Origin: Prevotella sp.
GTDB taxonomy: Bacteria; Bacteroidota; Bacteroidia; Bacteroidales; Bacteroidaceae
DNA length: 64,000 bases
NCBI GenBank assembly: GCA_021636625.1
Contig: JAJWLX010000004.1
Location: forward strand, 54,625 to 118,624
Reading direction: 5' to 3'
A model generated the notes under the pieces. That model worked only from the letters and a program-made list of their open reading frames with translations. It did not search any database and was not told where the DNA came from. Of the stretch, positions 24,526 to 35,000 are shown one piece after another. Within the stretch, counting starts at the first letter, position 1. Each line of letters begins with the position of its first letter. Position numbers and translations under genes: made by a program.

Positions 24526-27486
24526 ATGATTCTACCATCAATGAGAAATATAGTTTTTATGCTGGGGCTGATGTCTTGTGCTTCCTTGCAGGCACAGGGC
24601 ATCAGCTCTAATAACAGAATAGACCTCTCGGGGCAGTGGCGATTCTCGCAGGGAGATGCGCCTACCTATGAGGATGTGCTCAAGTTGCCGGGGTCGATGC
24701 TCACCAACGGCAAGGGTAATGATGTCTGTACCCATACGCAATGGACAGGAAGTCTTTATGATTCTTCCTTCTATTTCAATCCTTATATGGAGAAATATCG
24801 CCAGGAGGAAGTGCTGGCAAATGGGAAGCATCGCATCAAGGGAACCATGAAGTTTCCTTTCTTCCTCACCCCAGAGAAGCATTACATCGGCAATGCGTGG
24901 TATCGCAAATCGGTGTTTGTGCCTAAGGAGTGGAAGAAGCAGCGCGTAATCCTCAATCTGGAACGTCCTCATATAGAGACTTCGGTTTATATCAACGGCA
25001 AGTTGGCGGGCAGGGATTCTTCGCTGAGTGTGCCTCATGAGTTTGATGTTACACCTTATATTATATATGGCAAGGATAATGAAATCAGCATCAAGGTGTA
25101 TAATGGCATAGAAAATGTATGCGTGGGTCAGGATTCGCATAGCGTAACCGACCAGACCCAGGGCAACTGGAACGGCATTATCGGAAAAATGGAATTGCAG
25201 GCGCATCAGCAGCAGTATATCCGTAATCTGCAGGTTTATCCTGATGTAAATGGCAAGCAGATTAAGGTGGTGATGGATGTGACGGGGAATGCTCAAAAGG
25301 CTGATTTCCATTTTGATGTAAGTGGCGTCCAGCATTCGTTTTCTAAAATAAAGAGAGAAAGTGATGGAAAATTCTCCGTCATTATTCCGATGGGCGAGGA
25401 TATCAGGCTTTGGGATGAATTCCATCCGAATCTTTATACCCTGACTGCCACGATGGGCAAGGAATCTATCAGTACCACCTTTGGTATGAGCGAGATCTCC
25501 ATCGAAGGCCGACAGTTTTATATGAACGGCAAGAAGATTTGGATGCGTGGAACCGTGGGCAACTGCTGTTTCCCGGAAACCGGTTATCCGCCAACCGATG
25601 AGGCTTCGTGGCTCCGTATTTTCAGAAAATGCAAGGAATATGGACTCAATATGATGCGATTCCATTCTTATTGTCCTCCCGAGGCAGCTTTCTCGGCAGC
25701 CGATCAGGTGGGAATCTATCTTCAGCCCGAAGGTCCATCTTGGCCAAATCATGGTGTGAAGTTGGGCAATGGTATGACCATCGACCATTATCTGATGCAG
25801 GAAACTCAGCGAATGGTTGAGAAATATGGCAATCATCCTAGCTTCTGCATGCTTGCTGCGGGCAATGAACCTGCGGGAAACTGGGTGAAATGGGTAGGCA
25901 ACTTTGTGGAAGAATGGAAGAAAACAGGCGATAAGCGACGTGTATATTGTGGTGCATCCGTTGGTGGCGGTTGGGCTTGGGACCCGAAGAGCGAGTATCA
26001 TGTAAAGGGTGGTGCGCGCGGATTGGATTGGGACAAGAAGGCTCCGCAATCGGAAGACAACTTCGATGGGGATATGGTTCGTGTGGTTCAGAAGGGAAGA
26101 ACGCCGATTACCTTTGATGTGAACGAGCCAAGATTGACCCACGAGATGGGGCAGTGGTGCGCTTTTCCTGATTTCAAGGAGATTTCGCAATATACGGGAG
26201 CCTATAAGGCCCGCAACTTCGAGATCTTTTCTGATTTGCTGAGAGATAACGGTATGGCGAGTCAGGCTGAGAAATTCCTTCATGCCAGCGGTAAGTTGCA
26301 GACCTTGGCATATAAGTATGATTTGGAGCGTAACCTGCGAACCAAGGATTATGCGGGCTTCCAGTTGCTGGGCTTGAACGATTATAGCGGACAGGGCACT
26401 GCTCTTGTGGGCGTATTGAATGTGCATTGGAAGGAAAAGGGATATTGTGATGCCAGGGATTGGACGGAGTTCTGTTCGCCAATTGTTCCTCTGGCCAAGT
26501 TCTCGCAATTCGTTTTCTCTTCAGAAAACAAGTTGCAGGTTCCTGTGGAACTCTATAATGCGTATCATGAACCGCTGCAGAATGCTGAGGTTACATACGA
26601 GGTGAAGGACGAAAAACAGCAGGTTTTGGCTTCAGGAAAATTAGGAAAGTCTTCGCTTCCAGGTAATTCGTTTGCTGATAATCAGAATTCGCTTCCAGTG
26701 GGTAAGAACATCGGTTTAGGCGATGTATCCCTGGATTTCCCTCATCTCCATATTCCGTCTCCATCGCAATTGGTCTTGGAGATTCAGGTGAAGTCTTCCA
26801 ATGCTCCTGTAGCCCGTAACCATTGGGATTTCTGGGTATATCCATCTCAGATAGAGATGCCGAATACCAAGGCGCTTAAGGATATCTATATTGCTGATAG
26901 TCTGGATGCCAAGGCACAGAAGGTGTTGCAGAAGGGTGGCAAGGTGCTGCTTCTGGCTGCCGGAAAGGTGAAGATGGGCGAAGATGTGAAGCAAACCTAT
27001 CTGCCGGTGTTCTGGAACACCAGTTGGTTTAAGATGCGTCCGCCTCATACCACGGGTGCTACCATCGACAAGGCTCATCCACTCTTCAGAAATTTCCCTA
27101 CGGATGACTGGGCAAACCTGAACTGGTGGGAGTTGCTGAACAAGGCGCAGGTGATGAATCTCCGTGAGTTCCCGAAGGATTATCAGCCGGCAATCCAGCC
27201 GATAGATACCTGGCACGTGAGCCGAAAGCTCGGTATGATGATTGAAGCCAAGGTGGGTAAGGGCAAGCTGCTGATGACTACGATGGATGTAACCAGCGAC
27301 TTGGAACATCGCCTGGTGGCAAACCAGATGCGTTATGCCATCCTGAAGTATATGATGAACGAGGATTTCCAGCCGGCAATAGAGGTGGATAAGCAGGTGA
27401 TTGAAAATCTCTTCACGAAATCGGCGCCACCCGTGAATATGTTTACCAAGGATTCTCCAGATGAACTGAAGCCGAAGCTGAAGTAA
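24526..27486 (+). CDS. Secreted GH2-family glycoside hydrolase
   Basis: 986 residues. The ATG immediately abuts the GH35 stop; a second ATG at 24541 starts a cleaner signal peptide (MRNIVFMLGLMSCASLQAQG) and may be the true start. Order: sugar-binding jelly-roll (about 30-230), Ig-like domain (about 230-325), TIM barrel (about 330-650) with acid/base Glu448 in AAGNEPAG and likely nucleophile Glu540 in THEMGQW, then about 300 residues of beta-rich C-terminal domains. Beta-galactosidase or beta-glucuronidase-like activity on a plant polysaccharide is expected. Confidence 0.88.
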   Translation: MILPSMRNIVFMLGLMSCASLQAQGISSNNRIDLSGQWRFSQGDAPTYEDVLKLPGSMLTNGKGNDVCTHTQWTGSLYDSSFYFNPYMEKYRQEEVLANGKHRIKGTMKFPFFLTPEKHYIGNAWYRKSVFVPKEWKKQRVILNLERPHIETSVYINGKLAGRDSSLSVPHEFDVTPYIIYGKDNEISIKVYNGIENVCVGQDSHSVTDQTQGNWNGIIGKMELQAHQQQYIRNLQVYPDVNGKQIKVVMDVTGNAQKADFHFDVSGVQHSFSKIKRESDGKFSVIIPMGEDIRLWDEFHPNLYTLTATMGKESISTTFGMSEISIEGRQFYMNGKKIWMRGTVGNCCFPETGYPPTDEASWLRIFRKCKEYGLNMMRFHSYCPPEAAFSAADQVGIYLQPEGPSWPNHGVKLGNGMTIDHYLMQETQRMVEKYGNHPSFCMLAAGNEPAGNWVKWVGNFVEEWKKTGDKRRVYCGASVGGGWAWDPKSEYHVKGGARGLDWDKKAPQSEDNFDGDMVRVVQKGRTPITFDVNEPRLTHEMGQWCAFPDFKEISQYTGAYKARNFEIFSDLLRDNGMASQAEKFLHASGKLQTLAYKYDLERNLRTKDYAGFQLLGLNDYSGQGTALVGVLNVHWKEKGYCDARDWTEFCSPIVPLAKFSQFVFSSENKLQVPVELYNAYHEPLQNAEVTYEVKDEKQQVLASGKLGKSSLPGNSFADNQNSLPVGKNIGLGDVSLDFPHLHIPSPSQLVLEIQVKSSNAPVARNHWDFWVYPSQIEMPNTKALKDIYIADSLDAKAQKVLQKGGKVLLLAAGKVKMGEDVKQTYLPVFWNTSWFKMRPPHTTGATIDKAHPLFRNFPTDDWANLNWWELLNKAQVMNLREFPKDYQPAIQPIDTWHVSRKLGMMIEAKVGKGKLLMTTMDVTSDLEHRLVANQMRYAILKYMMNEDFQPAIEVDKQVIENLFTKSAPPVNMFTKDSPDELKPKLK

Positions 27487-27534
27487 GGAAGATAATGTAA
27501 TGTAAATATAAGGCGAGATATAGCTCGAGTAATG

Positions 27535-27573
27535 AGGCAAATGCTGGATAGTAAACTGGCATTTGCCTTTTTC
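27535..27573 (+). terminator. Terminator after the GH35-GH2 operon
   Basis: AGGCAAATGC at 27535-27544 pairs with GCATTTGCCT at 27559-27568, followed by T residues. Confidence 0.85.
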
Positions 27574-27616
27574 TTTCAGTTACCTTTTTACCTTTTTACT
27601 TTTTATTACCTCTATC

Positions 27617-29068
27617 TTACTTTTTGATGACCAGTTTGCTTCCTTTCTGAACATCCGCCTTGATATTGGTGATGCGCTCGTTCTTCACATCATCCAGCAT
27701 GATGGCTGGGCGATAATCGGGCTTCATCGTAGTGAAGCTCACATTATCTACTTCTATGCCATCCACGTGGCGGGCGTAGAGACCGAAGGCTGGAGTTTCT
27801 TTCGCAAATCTGGGCTCAGGGTAGTTGGTGCCTTGTTCTCTATATTCCTTTTTCGCCAGTTCTGCCTTGCCACCGCCACGATATTGCAGGCGGATATTGC
27901 TCAGCGAGATGTTGCGGAGTGGCAGACCAGGCATACCGGTAACGATGATGCCGGCAAGGGAATCTACATCGTTGGCAATGACATTGCTGATCATGATGTC
28001 GCGACCGGTAGAAACGGTGGTGCGCTCCTTAGGACCACGGTTTCGGCAACCGGTGGTAATGTAGATAGGGTAGTGATGAACATGATTCATGGTGATATTA
28101 TTCACCACGATATTCTCCATCAATCCCTGATCGACTTCCTCGAACGCCAGACCGCTGCTATACATAAAGGTGCAGTTGCTCAAAGAAATATTCCTGTATC
28201 CGCCATTCGATTCCGTGCCGAGCTTGAAGCGGCCGCATACCCAGTTTACCTTTTCCGGAATATAAGTGCCATCCAGGAATGTGCCAAACTTGTAACCCGT
28301 AATCACACAGTTGGTAATGGCGATATGCTCTGTTAAAACAGGTTTCTTCAGGGCATAGGAACTTTTCAATACCAGGGCATCATCGTGAGGCGTATTGATT
28401 TTGCAGTTGCTGATAGTGAGATACTTGCAGCAGTCTATATCGAAGCCGTCACGATTGGTATCAATGATGACATTATCCACGGTGCCGAGTTCACATCCCG
28501 TTAGGATGATGCCGAAGTGACCACCCCGATAGATGGTGACATCACGAATCAGAATATTACGGCATTGCTTCAGGGCGATGGCCTTATCGCCCGTTCCTAT
28601 GTTGCCACCCTGTAGGTTACCGCCTTTTTCGGTATCTCTTCTGGTGAGACCTTCGCCATCAATCATACCTCTGCCTGTGATGGATACATCATTGGCACCG
28701 ATGGCATAGATGAGGCTGTTTTTAAAATAAGTATGTCCGCCGTCCTGATAAGCTGTGCCTTCAAAAACCTCAGCTTCATCATAGGCTTTCATCGAAGCCG
28801 GAGCTGCGAGAATCTTGGAACCAGCCATCAGATGCAGTTCCACATGGTTCTTCATACGGATGCTTCCGCAGAGATAAGTGCCGGCAGGCAGAACTACTCG
28901 TCCTCCACCATGTGCCACGCAGGAATCAATAGCGGTATTGATAGCATGATGGTCGAGAACCTTTCCATTGCCGATGGCACCGAAATCTTTCACATTGTAG
29001 TCTTTTGCCTGCATGCTTGTCATTGCAAGCGCCAGGAGACATAAGAGTGTAGAAATTCTTTTTTTCAT
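27617..29068 (-). CDS. GH28 polygalacturonase-family enzyme
   Basis: 483 residues with a signal peptide ending near SMQAKDY. The parallel beta-helix begins at VKDFGAIGNGK, the typical N-terminal motif. Catalytic acids appear as Asp207/Asp210 (TNRDGFDID in place of NTDG) and Asp229-Asp230 (PHDDALVLKS). The family's GHG loop reads LGTESNGG, as in exo-acting or rhamnogalacturonan-type members. It hydrolyses galacturonic acid linkages in pectin, in the periplasm. Convergent with the GH35-GH2 operon and under its own promoter. Confidence 0.9.
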   Translation of the reverse strand: MKKRISTLLCLLALAMTSMQAKDYNVKDFGAIGNGKVLDHHAINTAIDSCVAHGGGRVVLPAGTYLCGSIRMKNHVELHLMAGSKILAAPASMKAYDEAEVFEGTAYQDGGHTYFKNSLIYAIGANDVSITGRGMIDGEGLTRRDTEKGGNLQGGNIGTGDKAIALKQCRNILIRDVTIYRGGHFGIILTGCELGTVDNVIIDTNRDGFDIDCCKYLTISNCKINTPHDDALVLKSSYALKKPVLTEHIAITNCVITGYKFGTFLDGTYIPEKVNWVCGRFKLGTESNGGYRNISLSNCTFMYSSGLAFEEVDQGLMENIVVNNITMNHVHHYPIYITTGCRNRGPKERTTVSTGRDIMISNVIANDVDSLAGIIVTGMPGLPLRNISLSNIRLQYRGGGKAELAKKEYREQGTNYPEPRFAKETPAFGLYARHVDGIEVDNVSFTTMKPDYRPAIMLDDVKNERITNIKADVQKGSKLVIKK

Positions 29069-29101
29069 TGCTTTTTTTGATCGTTAGTTTTATTATATTT
29101 G

Positions 29102-29109
29102 CAAAGATA
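29102..29109 (-). promoter_or_regulatory. -7 box of the GH28 gene
   Basis: TATCTTTG on the minus strand, followed by GCAAAT, 33 bp before the start codon. Confidence 0.65.
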
Positions 29110-29190
29110 ATGTTTTTTTTCGAAAAACAGTTACGAATATCGTCCAACTATCACTCATTATTGTTCATGTTGTGTTCTGATGAGAAAGAT

Positions 29191-29228
29191 AAAAAGGGTG
29201 TGACTAATCAACTAGTCACACCCTTTTT
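29191..29228 (-). terminator. Terminator after feoAB
   Basis: AAAAAGGGTGTGACTA pairs with its complement around a 6-nt loop; A and T runs on both sides allow bidirectional use. Confidence 0.9.
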
Positions 29229-29247
29229 CTGATTTCATGTTGTTATG

Positions 29248-31779
29248 TTATATGAACAAGCTTCCTATCTGGAAGACCAGAGCTGATACTACCCATGCCA
29301 GGAGCGTGGTGTAGCCGGCGGCGAAGCCTGCCCATTTCCAACTGCCTGTCTCTCCCTTGATGGCGGCGATGGTGGCGATGCAAGGGAAGTAGAGCAACAC
29401 GAAGAGGAGGAAGCAATAGGCGGTGAGCGTTGCCTTCGCTGCTGCCTCGGCATCGCTGTAACCGTAGGTCTTCTTCAGGTCAGAAGTCATCTGCTTCTTC
29501 AAAACCTCATATTTTCCGTCTTCATCGTTGTAATCCTGATCGTCAGAGAAACTGTCGTTGTTGCTGTAGAGCACACCCATCGTTGAGGCTACAATCTCCT
29601 TGGCACCTACACCGGATACCAGACCCACATCCAGTTTCCAGTCGAATCCCTGTGGGGTGAAGATAGGTTCGATGGTCTTACCGATTCTGCCGATATAGCT
29701 CTGCTCCTGCTGAGCCTGGTTGTCAAGTTCCTCATTGTGAGGGAAGTAGCCCAAAGCCCAGACGATGATACTTGCCACGAGGATGATGCCACCCATCTTC
29801 TTCAGATACTGCTTACCCTTTTCCCAGGTATGGCGGCCTATCGCCTTCCAGGTAGGGAAGCGGTAAGGAGGCAACTCCATCACGAATGGGGTATCTTCGC
29901 CCTTCACTACGAAACTGGCAAAGATGCGGCTCAATATCACGGCAAGGAAGATGCCGATGAGATAGAGCGATACCATAATGAGTGAACGGTATTGGATGGC
30001 AAAGAATGTTCCGATGACCATGATGTAGATTGGCAGACGAGCCGAACAGCTCATCAATGGCAATATCAGCATCGTAATCAGACGGGAACGGTGACTCTCG
30101 ATGGTTCTTGTCGCCATTACCGCAGGTACGTTACATCCGAATCCCATAATCAGTGGGATGAATGACTTGCCATGCAGGCCCATCTTGTGCATCAGCTTAT
30201 CCATGATGAAGGCTGCACGAGCCATATATCCAGAATCCTCCATATAAGAGATGAAGAAATACAGAATGAGAATCTGTGGCAGGAACACGATTACGGCACC
30301 TACACCACCAATCACACCATCTACCAGCATATCCTTTACTGGTCCATCCGGCATCGTATTGCTGATGAATTCACCCAGCCATGCCACGCCGTCCTCAATC
30401 CATCCCTTAGGAATCTCGCCCAGCACGAAGGTGGCTGAGAACATGATGAACAGAAGGAGGACGAAGATTGGGAAGCCTACATATTTATTGGTCAGGATGC
30501 TGTCGATGAGATGGGTTACCTGATAGGTATCCTTTGCCTTACCCGGTTCATAGCCCGCTTCCTGCAATGCGCCATGAATGAAACCGTATTTGGCATCCAT
30601 GATGGCGGTTTCGCTATCTTCCAGAGTCTCTTCCTTCACACGCTTGGCTGCCTCATTGCGGGCTGCGAAGATTTCCTTGGCCGATTTCAGATGACTAACG
30701 TATTCCTCAGCGTGCTTATCATTCTCCAACAACTTGATGGAGAGGTAACGTGTAGAGTAGCGCTGGCGGATGGAGTCATCTGCCTTCAGATATTTCTGGA
30801 TATGTTCGATGCCATGCTCTATCTCATGTCCGTGGTTGATGTGGATATGGCGATAGTGAGCGCTGGAATCTTCCTTGCCTTCGTAGAGTTCGATGATGGT
30901 CTCGAAGAGCTTATCCACGCCTCGACCATTGGTGAAGACGGTAGGAATCATCGAGATACCGAAGAGTTCGCCCAGTTTGTCGTAGTCGATGTTATCTCCA
31001 CGCTTCTCGGTTTCATCAAACATGTTGAGGGCGCACACCATGCGGATGTGCATGTCTATCAACTGGGTGGTGAGATAGAGGTTGCGCTCCAGGTTGCTGG
31101 TGTCGATGACGTTGATAACGATATCCGGCGTATGCTCGATGAGCTGCTTGCGCACATAAAGCTCTTCCGGAGAATAGGCAGAAAGGGAATAGGTGCCCGG
31201 CAAATCTACCAGATTGAAGTGATAGCCGTTGTATTCGGCTTCGCCTACCTTGGCATCCACGGTTACTCCGCTATAGTTGCCCACACGTTCGTGAGCACCC
31301 GATGCGAAGTTGAACAATGAAGTCTTTCCGCAGTTTGGATTTCCCACCAGTGCCACGTTGATGACGCGGTGGAGTCTTTCTGCTTCCTGTTCAGCCAGGG
31401 CTTCGTTGCTGGCATTGTCTTTTCTTTCAGCTACGAGCATCTTGTCGCCGAGCGCCTGCTCGTCGCTATCGTTGGAATCTACTACTTTTGAGTCAATTAC
31501 CTGTTGGCGGTCTTCTTCTTCCGCCTTGCTGAGCTTTGCATCATGCTTGGCTTCATCAATGGAAACCACCTCTATATGGTCGGCTTCGCTGTGGCGGAGT
31601 GACACCTCGTAACCCATAATCTTGTATTTCACTGGGTCCTGGAGTGGGGCGTTAAGGAGCACATCTACCTTCTTGCCCTTGATGAATCCCATCTCGATGA
31701 CTCTCTTGCGGAAGCCACCGTGACCGGATACCTTGACGATGACTCCACTTTCACCTGTTTTAAGTTCTGATAATTTCAT
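29248..31779 (-). CDS. feoB: Fused FeoA-FeoB ferrous iron transporter
   Basis: 843 residues. Residues 1-75 are a FeoA SH3-like domain; a charged linker follows (about 76-138). The G domain has G1 GNPNCGKTS at 146-154, G3 DLPGTYSL and a G4 of the NxxD type (NMFD). From about residue 400 there are membrane helices with the FeoB Gate motifs, including a Cys-containing GFGCNVPAVMATR. It imports Fe2+ across the inner membrane, with GTP-dependent gating. The A-B fusion is common in Bacteroidales. It stands alone with its own promoter and terminator. Confidence 0.96.
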   Translation of the reverse strand: MKLSELKTGESGVIVKVSGHGGFRKRVIEMGFIKGKKVDVLLNAPLQDPVKYKIMGYEVSLRHSEADHIEVVSIDEAKHDAKLSKAEEEDRQQVIDSKVVDSNDSDEQALGDKMLVAERKDNASNEALAEQEAERLHRVINVALVGNPNCGKTSLFNFASGAHERVGNYSGVTVDAKVGEAEYNGYHFNLVDLPGTYSLSAYSPEELYVRKQLIEHTPDIVINVIDTSNLERNLYLTTQLIDMHIRMVCALNMFDETEKRGDNIDYDKLGELFGISMIPTVFTNGRGVDKLFETIIELYEGKEDSSAHYRHIHINHGHEIEHGIEHIQKYLKADDSIRQRYSTRYLSIKLLENDKHAEEYVSHLKSAKEIFAARNEAAKRVKEETLEDSETAIMDAKYGFIHGALQEAGYEPGKAKDTYQVTHLIDSILTNKYVGFPIFVLLLFIMFSATFVLGEIPKGWIEDGVAWLGEFISNTMPDGPVKDMLVDGVIGGVGAVIVFLPQILILYFFISYMEDSGYMARAAFIMDKLMHKMGLHGKSFIPLIMGFGCNVPAVMATRTIESHRSRLITMLILPLMSCSARLPIYIMVIGTFFAIQYRSLIMVSLYLIGIFLAVILSRIFASFVVKGEDTPFVMELPPYRFPTWKAIGRHTWEKGKQYLKKMGGIILVASIIVWALGYFPHNEELDNQAQQEQSYIGRIGKTIEPIFTPQGFDWKLDVGLVSGVGAKEIVASTMGVLYSNNDSFSDDQDYNDEDGKYEVLKKQMTSDLKKTYGYSDAEAAAKATLTAYCFLLFVLLYFPCIATIAAIKGETGSWKWAGFAAGYTTLLAWVVSALVFQIGSLFI

Positions 31780-31854
31780 ATATCTTTCCTTGTTTTAATC
31801 TTGTTCTTTTCTTTGGGGCATGACCTCATGGTCAGCTTTTTTTCTTTTCGACTG

Positions 31855-31862
31855 CAAAAATA
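31855..31862 (-). promoter_or_regulatory. -7 box of feoAB
   Basis: TATTTTTG on the minus strand followed by CAGTCG, 75 bp before the start. No obvious Fur-box palindrome stands out around it. Confidence 0.55.
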
Positions 31863-31904
31863 CTAATAATTATTTGCAACTTGGTAGCAATGATGTAGTT
31901 TTAT

Positions 31905-31951
31905 AACAAAAATACCTAGAAATGATGAGAGTATCATCAAATCTAGGTATT
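31905..31951 (-). terminator. Terminator after secA
   Basis: AATACCTAGA at 31911-31920 pairs with TCTAGGTATT at 31942-31951, with an inner TGAT/ATCA stem. Read on the minus strand it is followed by TTTTTG. Confidence 0.8.
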
Positions 31952-32023
31952 CTTATCATTATTTCTGATGATGAATGTCCTTATACCTTATTATATGTAT
32001 AAGAGCATCATCATTTTCTGTGA

Positions 32024-35000
32024 TTACAGGTTTCTGCCGTGGCAGTTCTTAAACTTTTTGCCGCTTCCGCATGGACATGGGTCGTTAGGACGTGGCATGT
32101 GCTCTGCACGGTAAGGAGTGCGGTTTACCTGTGCGCCCTCTCGGGTATCCTGGTTAGCAGCTGCCTCCTGGGCCTCACGCTCTGCATCCAAATCAACCTT
32201 GCTCTCAACATAGTTCTGCTGAGTGTGCTGCTCAGGAGCTGCCTCCTGAACTGGCTGTTCTTGCTCCATTACTGGAATCTGACCTCGCATCAGGATACTT
32301 GCAATACGGTCGTACATGTCATTGATCATGGCATCCCAAACCTTGGCACTCTCCAACTTGAAGATGAGGAGAGGATCCTTCTGCTCGTAGCTTGCATTCT
32401 GTACAGAGTGCTTCAGTTCGTCGAGCTTGCGGAGGTTCTCCTTCCAGTCGTCATCGATAATCTGGAGAACAACGCTCTTCTCAAACTCCTTCACTACGTT
32501 CTTAGCCTCGCTCTCGTATGCCTCCTTGAGGTTGCAAGGAATATTGTACATGCGCTTGCCGTCTGTGATAGGCACCATGATGCGCTCGTACATAGCACCC
32601 TGGTTTTCGTATACCTGCTTGATGATAGGCATAGCTGTAGCCTGGATGCGGTCTGTCTTACGCTTGAATGTAGCCATTGCTTCCTGGAAAGCACGCTCTG
32701 CCAAATCCTCACGTCTGCCGTTCTCATACTCATCCTCGTTGAATGGAATCTCCATAGCGAGAACTTTCAGGAACTCTTCCTTGGCACCGAAGAAGTCGTT
32801 GTTGTTGACGATGTTCAAAACGCGGTCCCAGATGATGTTGGCAATGTCCATACCGATACGCTCACCCATGAGGGCGTGGCGACGCTTCTCGTAGATAACG
32901 GTACGCTGACGGTTCATCACGTCATCATACTCCAAGAGGTGTTTACGGATACCGAAGTTGTTTTCCTCAACCTTGCGCTGAGCACGCTCGATGCTCTTGC
33001 TGATCATTGGGCTCTCGATACGCTCGCCATCCTCGAAACCGAGACGGTCCATTACCTTGGCGATACGCTCAGAAGCGAAGAGACGCATCAGCTTATCCTC
33101 CAATGATACATAGAATACAGAAGAACCTGGGTCACCCTGACGACCGGCACGACCACGGAGCTGACGGTCTACACGACGGCTCTCATGACGCTCTGTACCG
33201 ATGATGGCAAGACCACCTGCAGCCTTTACCTCAGGAGTCAGCTTGATATCGGTACCACGACCAGCCATGTTGGTAGCGATGGTTACGGCACCCTTACCGT
33301 TTATTGAGCGGCCTGCCTCGGCTACGATCTGAGCCTCCTGCTGGTGCAACTTAGCGTTCAATACATTATGAGGAATGTTGCGCATCTTCAACATCTTGCT
33401 CAACAACTCAGAGATTTCTACAGATGTGGTACCAACCAATACTGGGCGACCAGCATTGCGTGTCTCCTCAATCTCATCAATGACGGCACGATACTTCTCG
33501 CGGGCAGTCTTATATACACGATCATCCAAGTCCTTACGCAGGATAGGGCGGTTGGTAGGAATCTCAACTACATCGAGCTTATAGATATCCCAGAACTCAC
33601 CAGACTCTGTGCTTGCCGTACCGGTCATACCTGCGAGCTTGTGGTACATACGGAAGTAGTTCTGGAGTGTGATGGTAGCAAAGGTCTGTGTTGCAGCCTC
33701 TACCTTTACATGCTCCTTAGCCTCTACAGCCTGGTGTAAGCCATCGCTCCAGCGGCGACCCTCCATGATACGACCTGTCTGCTCATCCACGATCTTCACC
33801 TGACCGTCCATGACAACATACTCATCGTCCTTATTAAACATGGTGTAAGCCTTCAAGAGCTGCTGCAAGGTGTGAACACGCTCGCTCTGTACGCCATAGT
33901 GAGCCAGCAACTCGTCCTTGATGTCCAGACGCTCCTGGTCTGAGATGTCTGTGCGAGCTTCCAGGTCACTCATCTGTGTAGTAATATCAGGCAATACGAA
34001 GAGCTCTCTATCGTTCACCTGCTTAGCCAACCACTCTGTACCCTTATCGGTCAGGTCGGCAGAGTTCAGCTTCTCATCAACCACGAAGTACAAAGGCTCA
34101 ACAGCCTTAGGCATCTCACGGTTGTTGTTTGCCATATAGAATTCCTCGGTCTTGAGCAATCCTGCCTTGATACCCTCCTCAGAGAGGTACTTGATCAATG
34201 GCTTGTTCTTAGGCAGCGCCTTGTAAGAACGGTAGAGTGAGAGGAAACCTTCCTCGAGCATCTGCTGGTTCTTGGTCTTGCCGCCCTCTGTAATCTTCTG
34301 CTTAGCCTCGGCGAGCAACTCGGTAGCCTGCTTGCGCTGTACCTCGTAGAGCTTCTCTACCAGTGGCTGGTACTGCTCGAACATCTGGTCGTCGCCCTTT
34401 GGAATAGGACCAGAGATGATCAATGGAGTACGGGCATCATCGATCAGCACGGAGTCAACCTCATCGACGATGGCGTAGTTGTGCTGGCGCTGTACCAGGT
34501 CGCTAGGGTTGGTGGCCATATTATCACGCAGGTAGTCGAAACCAAACTCATTGTTGGTACCGAAGGTGATGTCTGCCATATATGCCTTGCGGCGCTCGTC
34601 GGAGTTAGGACGATGCTTGTCGATACAATCTACAGAGAGACCGTGGAACATATAGAGAGGTCCCATCCACTCAGAGTCACGCTTAGCCAGATAGTCGTTC
34701 ACGGTTACTACGTGTACACCATTACCTGTCAATGCGTTGAGGAAGATAGGGGTAGTACCTACGAGGGTCTTACCCTCACCGGTAGCCATCTCGGCAATCT
34801 TACCCTGGTGCAGAACGACACCACCGAAGAGCTGAACGTCGTAGTGGATCATTTCCCACTTCATATCGTTGCCGCCGGCAGTCCAGTGGTTGTGATAGAT
34901 AGCCTTGTCGCCGTCGATGGTCACGAAGTCGTTGGCTGGGTTTGAAGCCAGCTCGCGGTCGAAGTCTGTAGCAGTAACTACGGTCTCCTCGTTTTCAGCG

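Noticed and set aside
24538..26508. 656-codon open frame antisense to the GH2 gene
   Set aside because: Same shadow effect; the GH2 frame shows clear catalytic motifs and a signal peptide.
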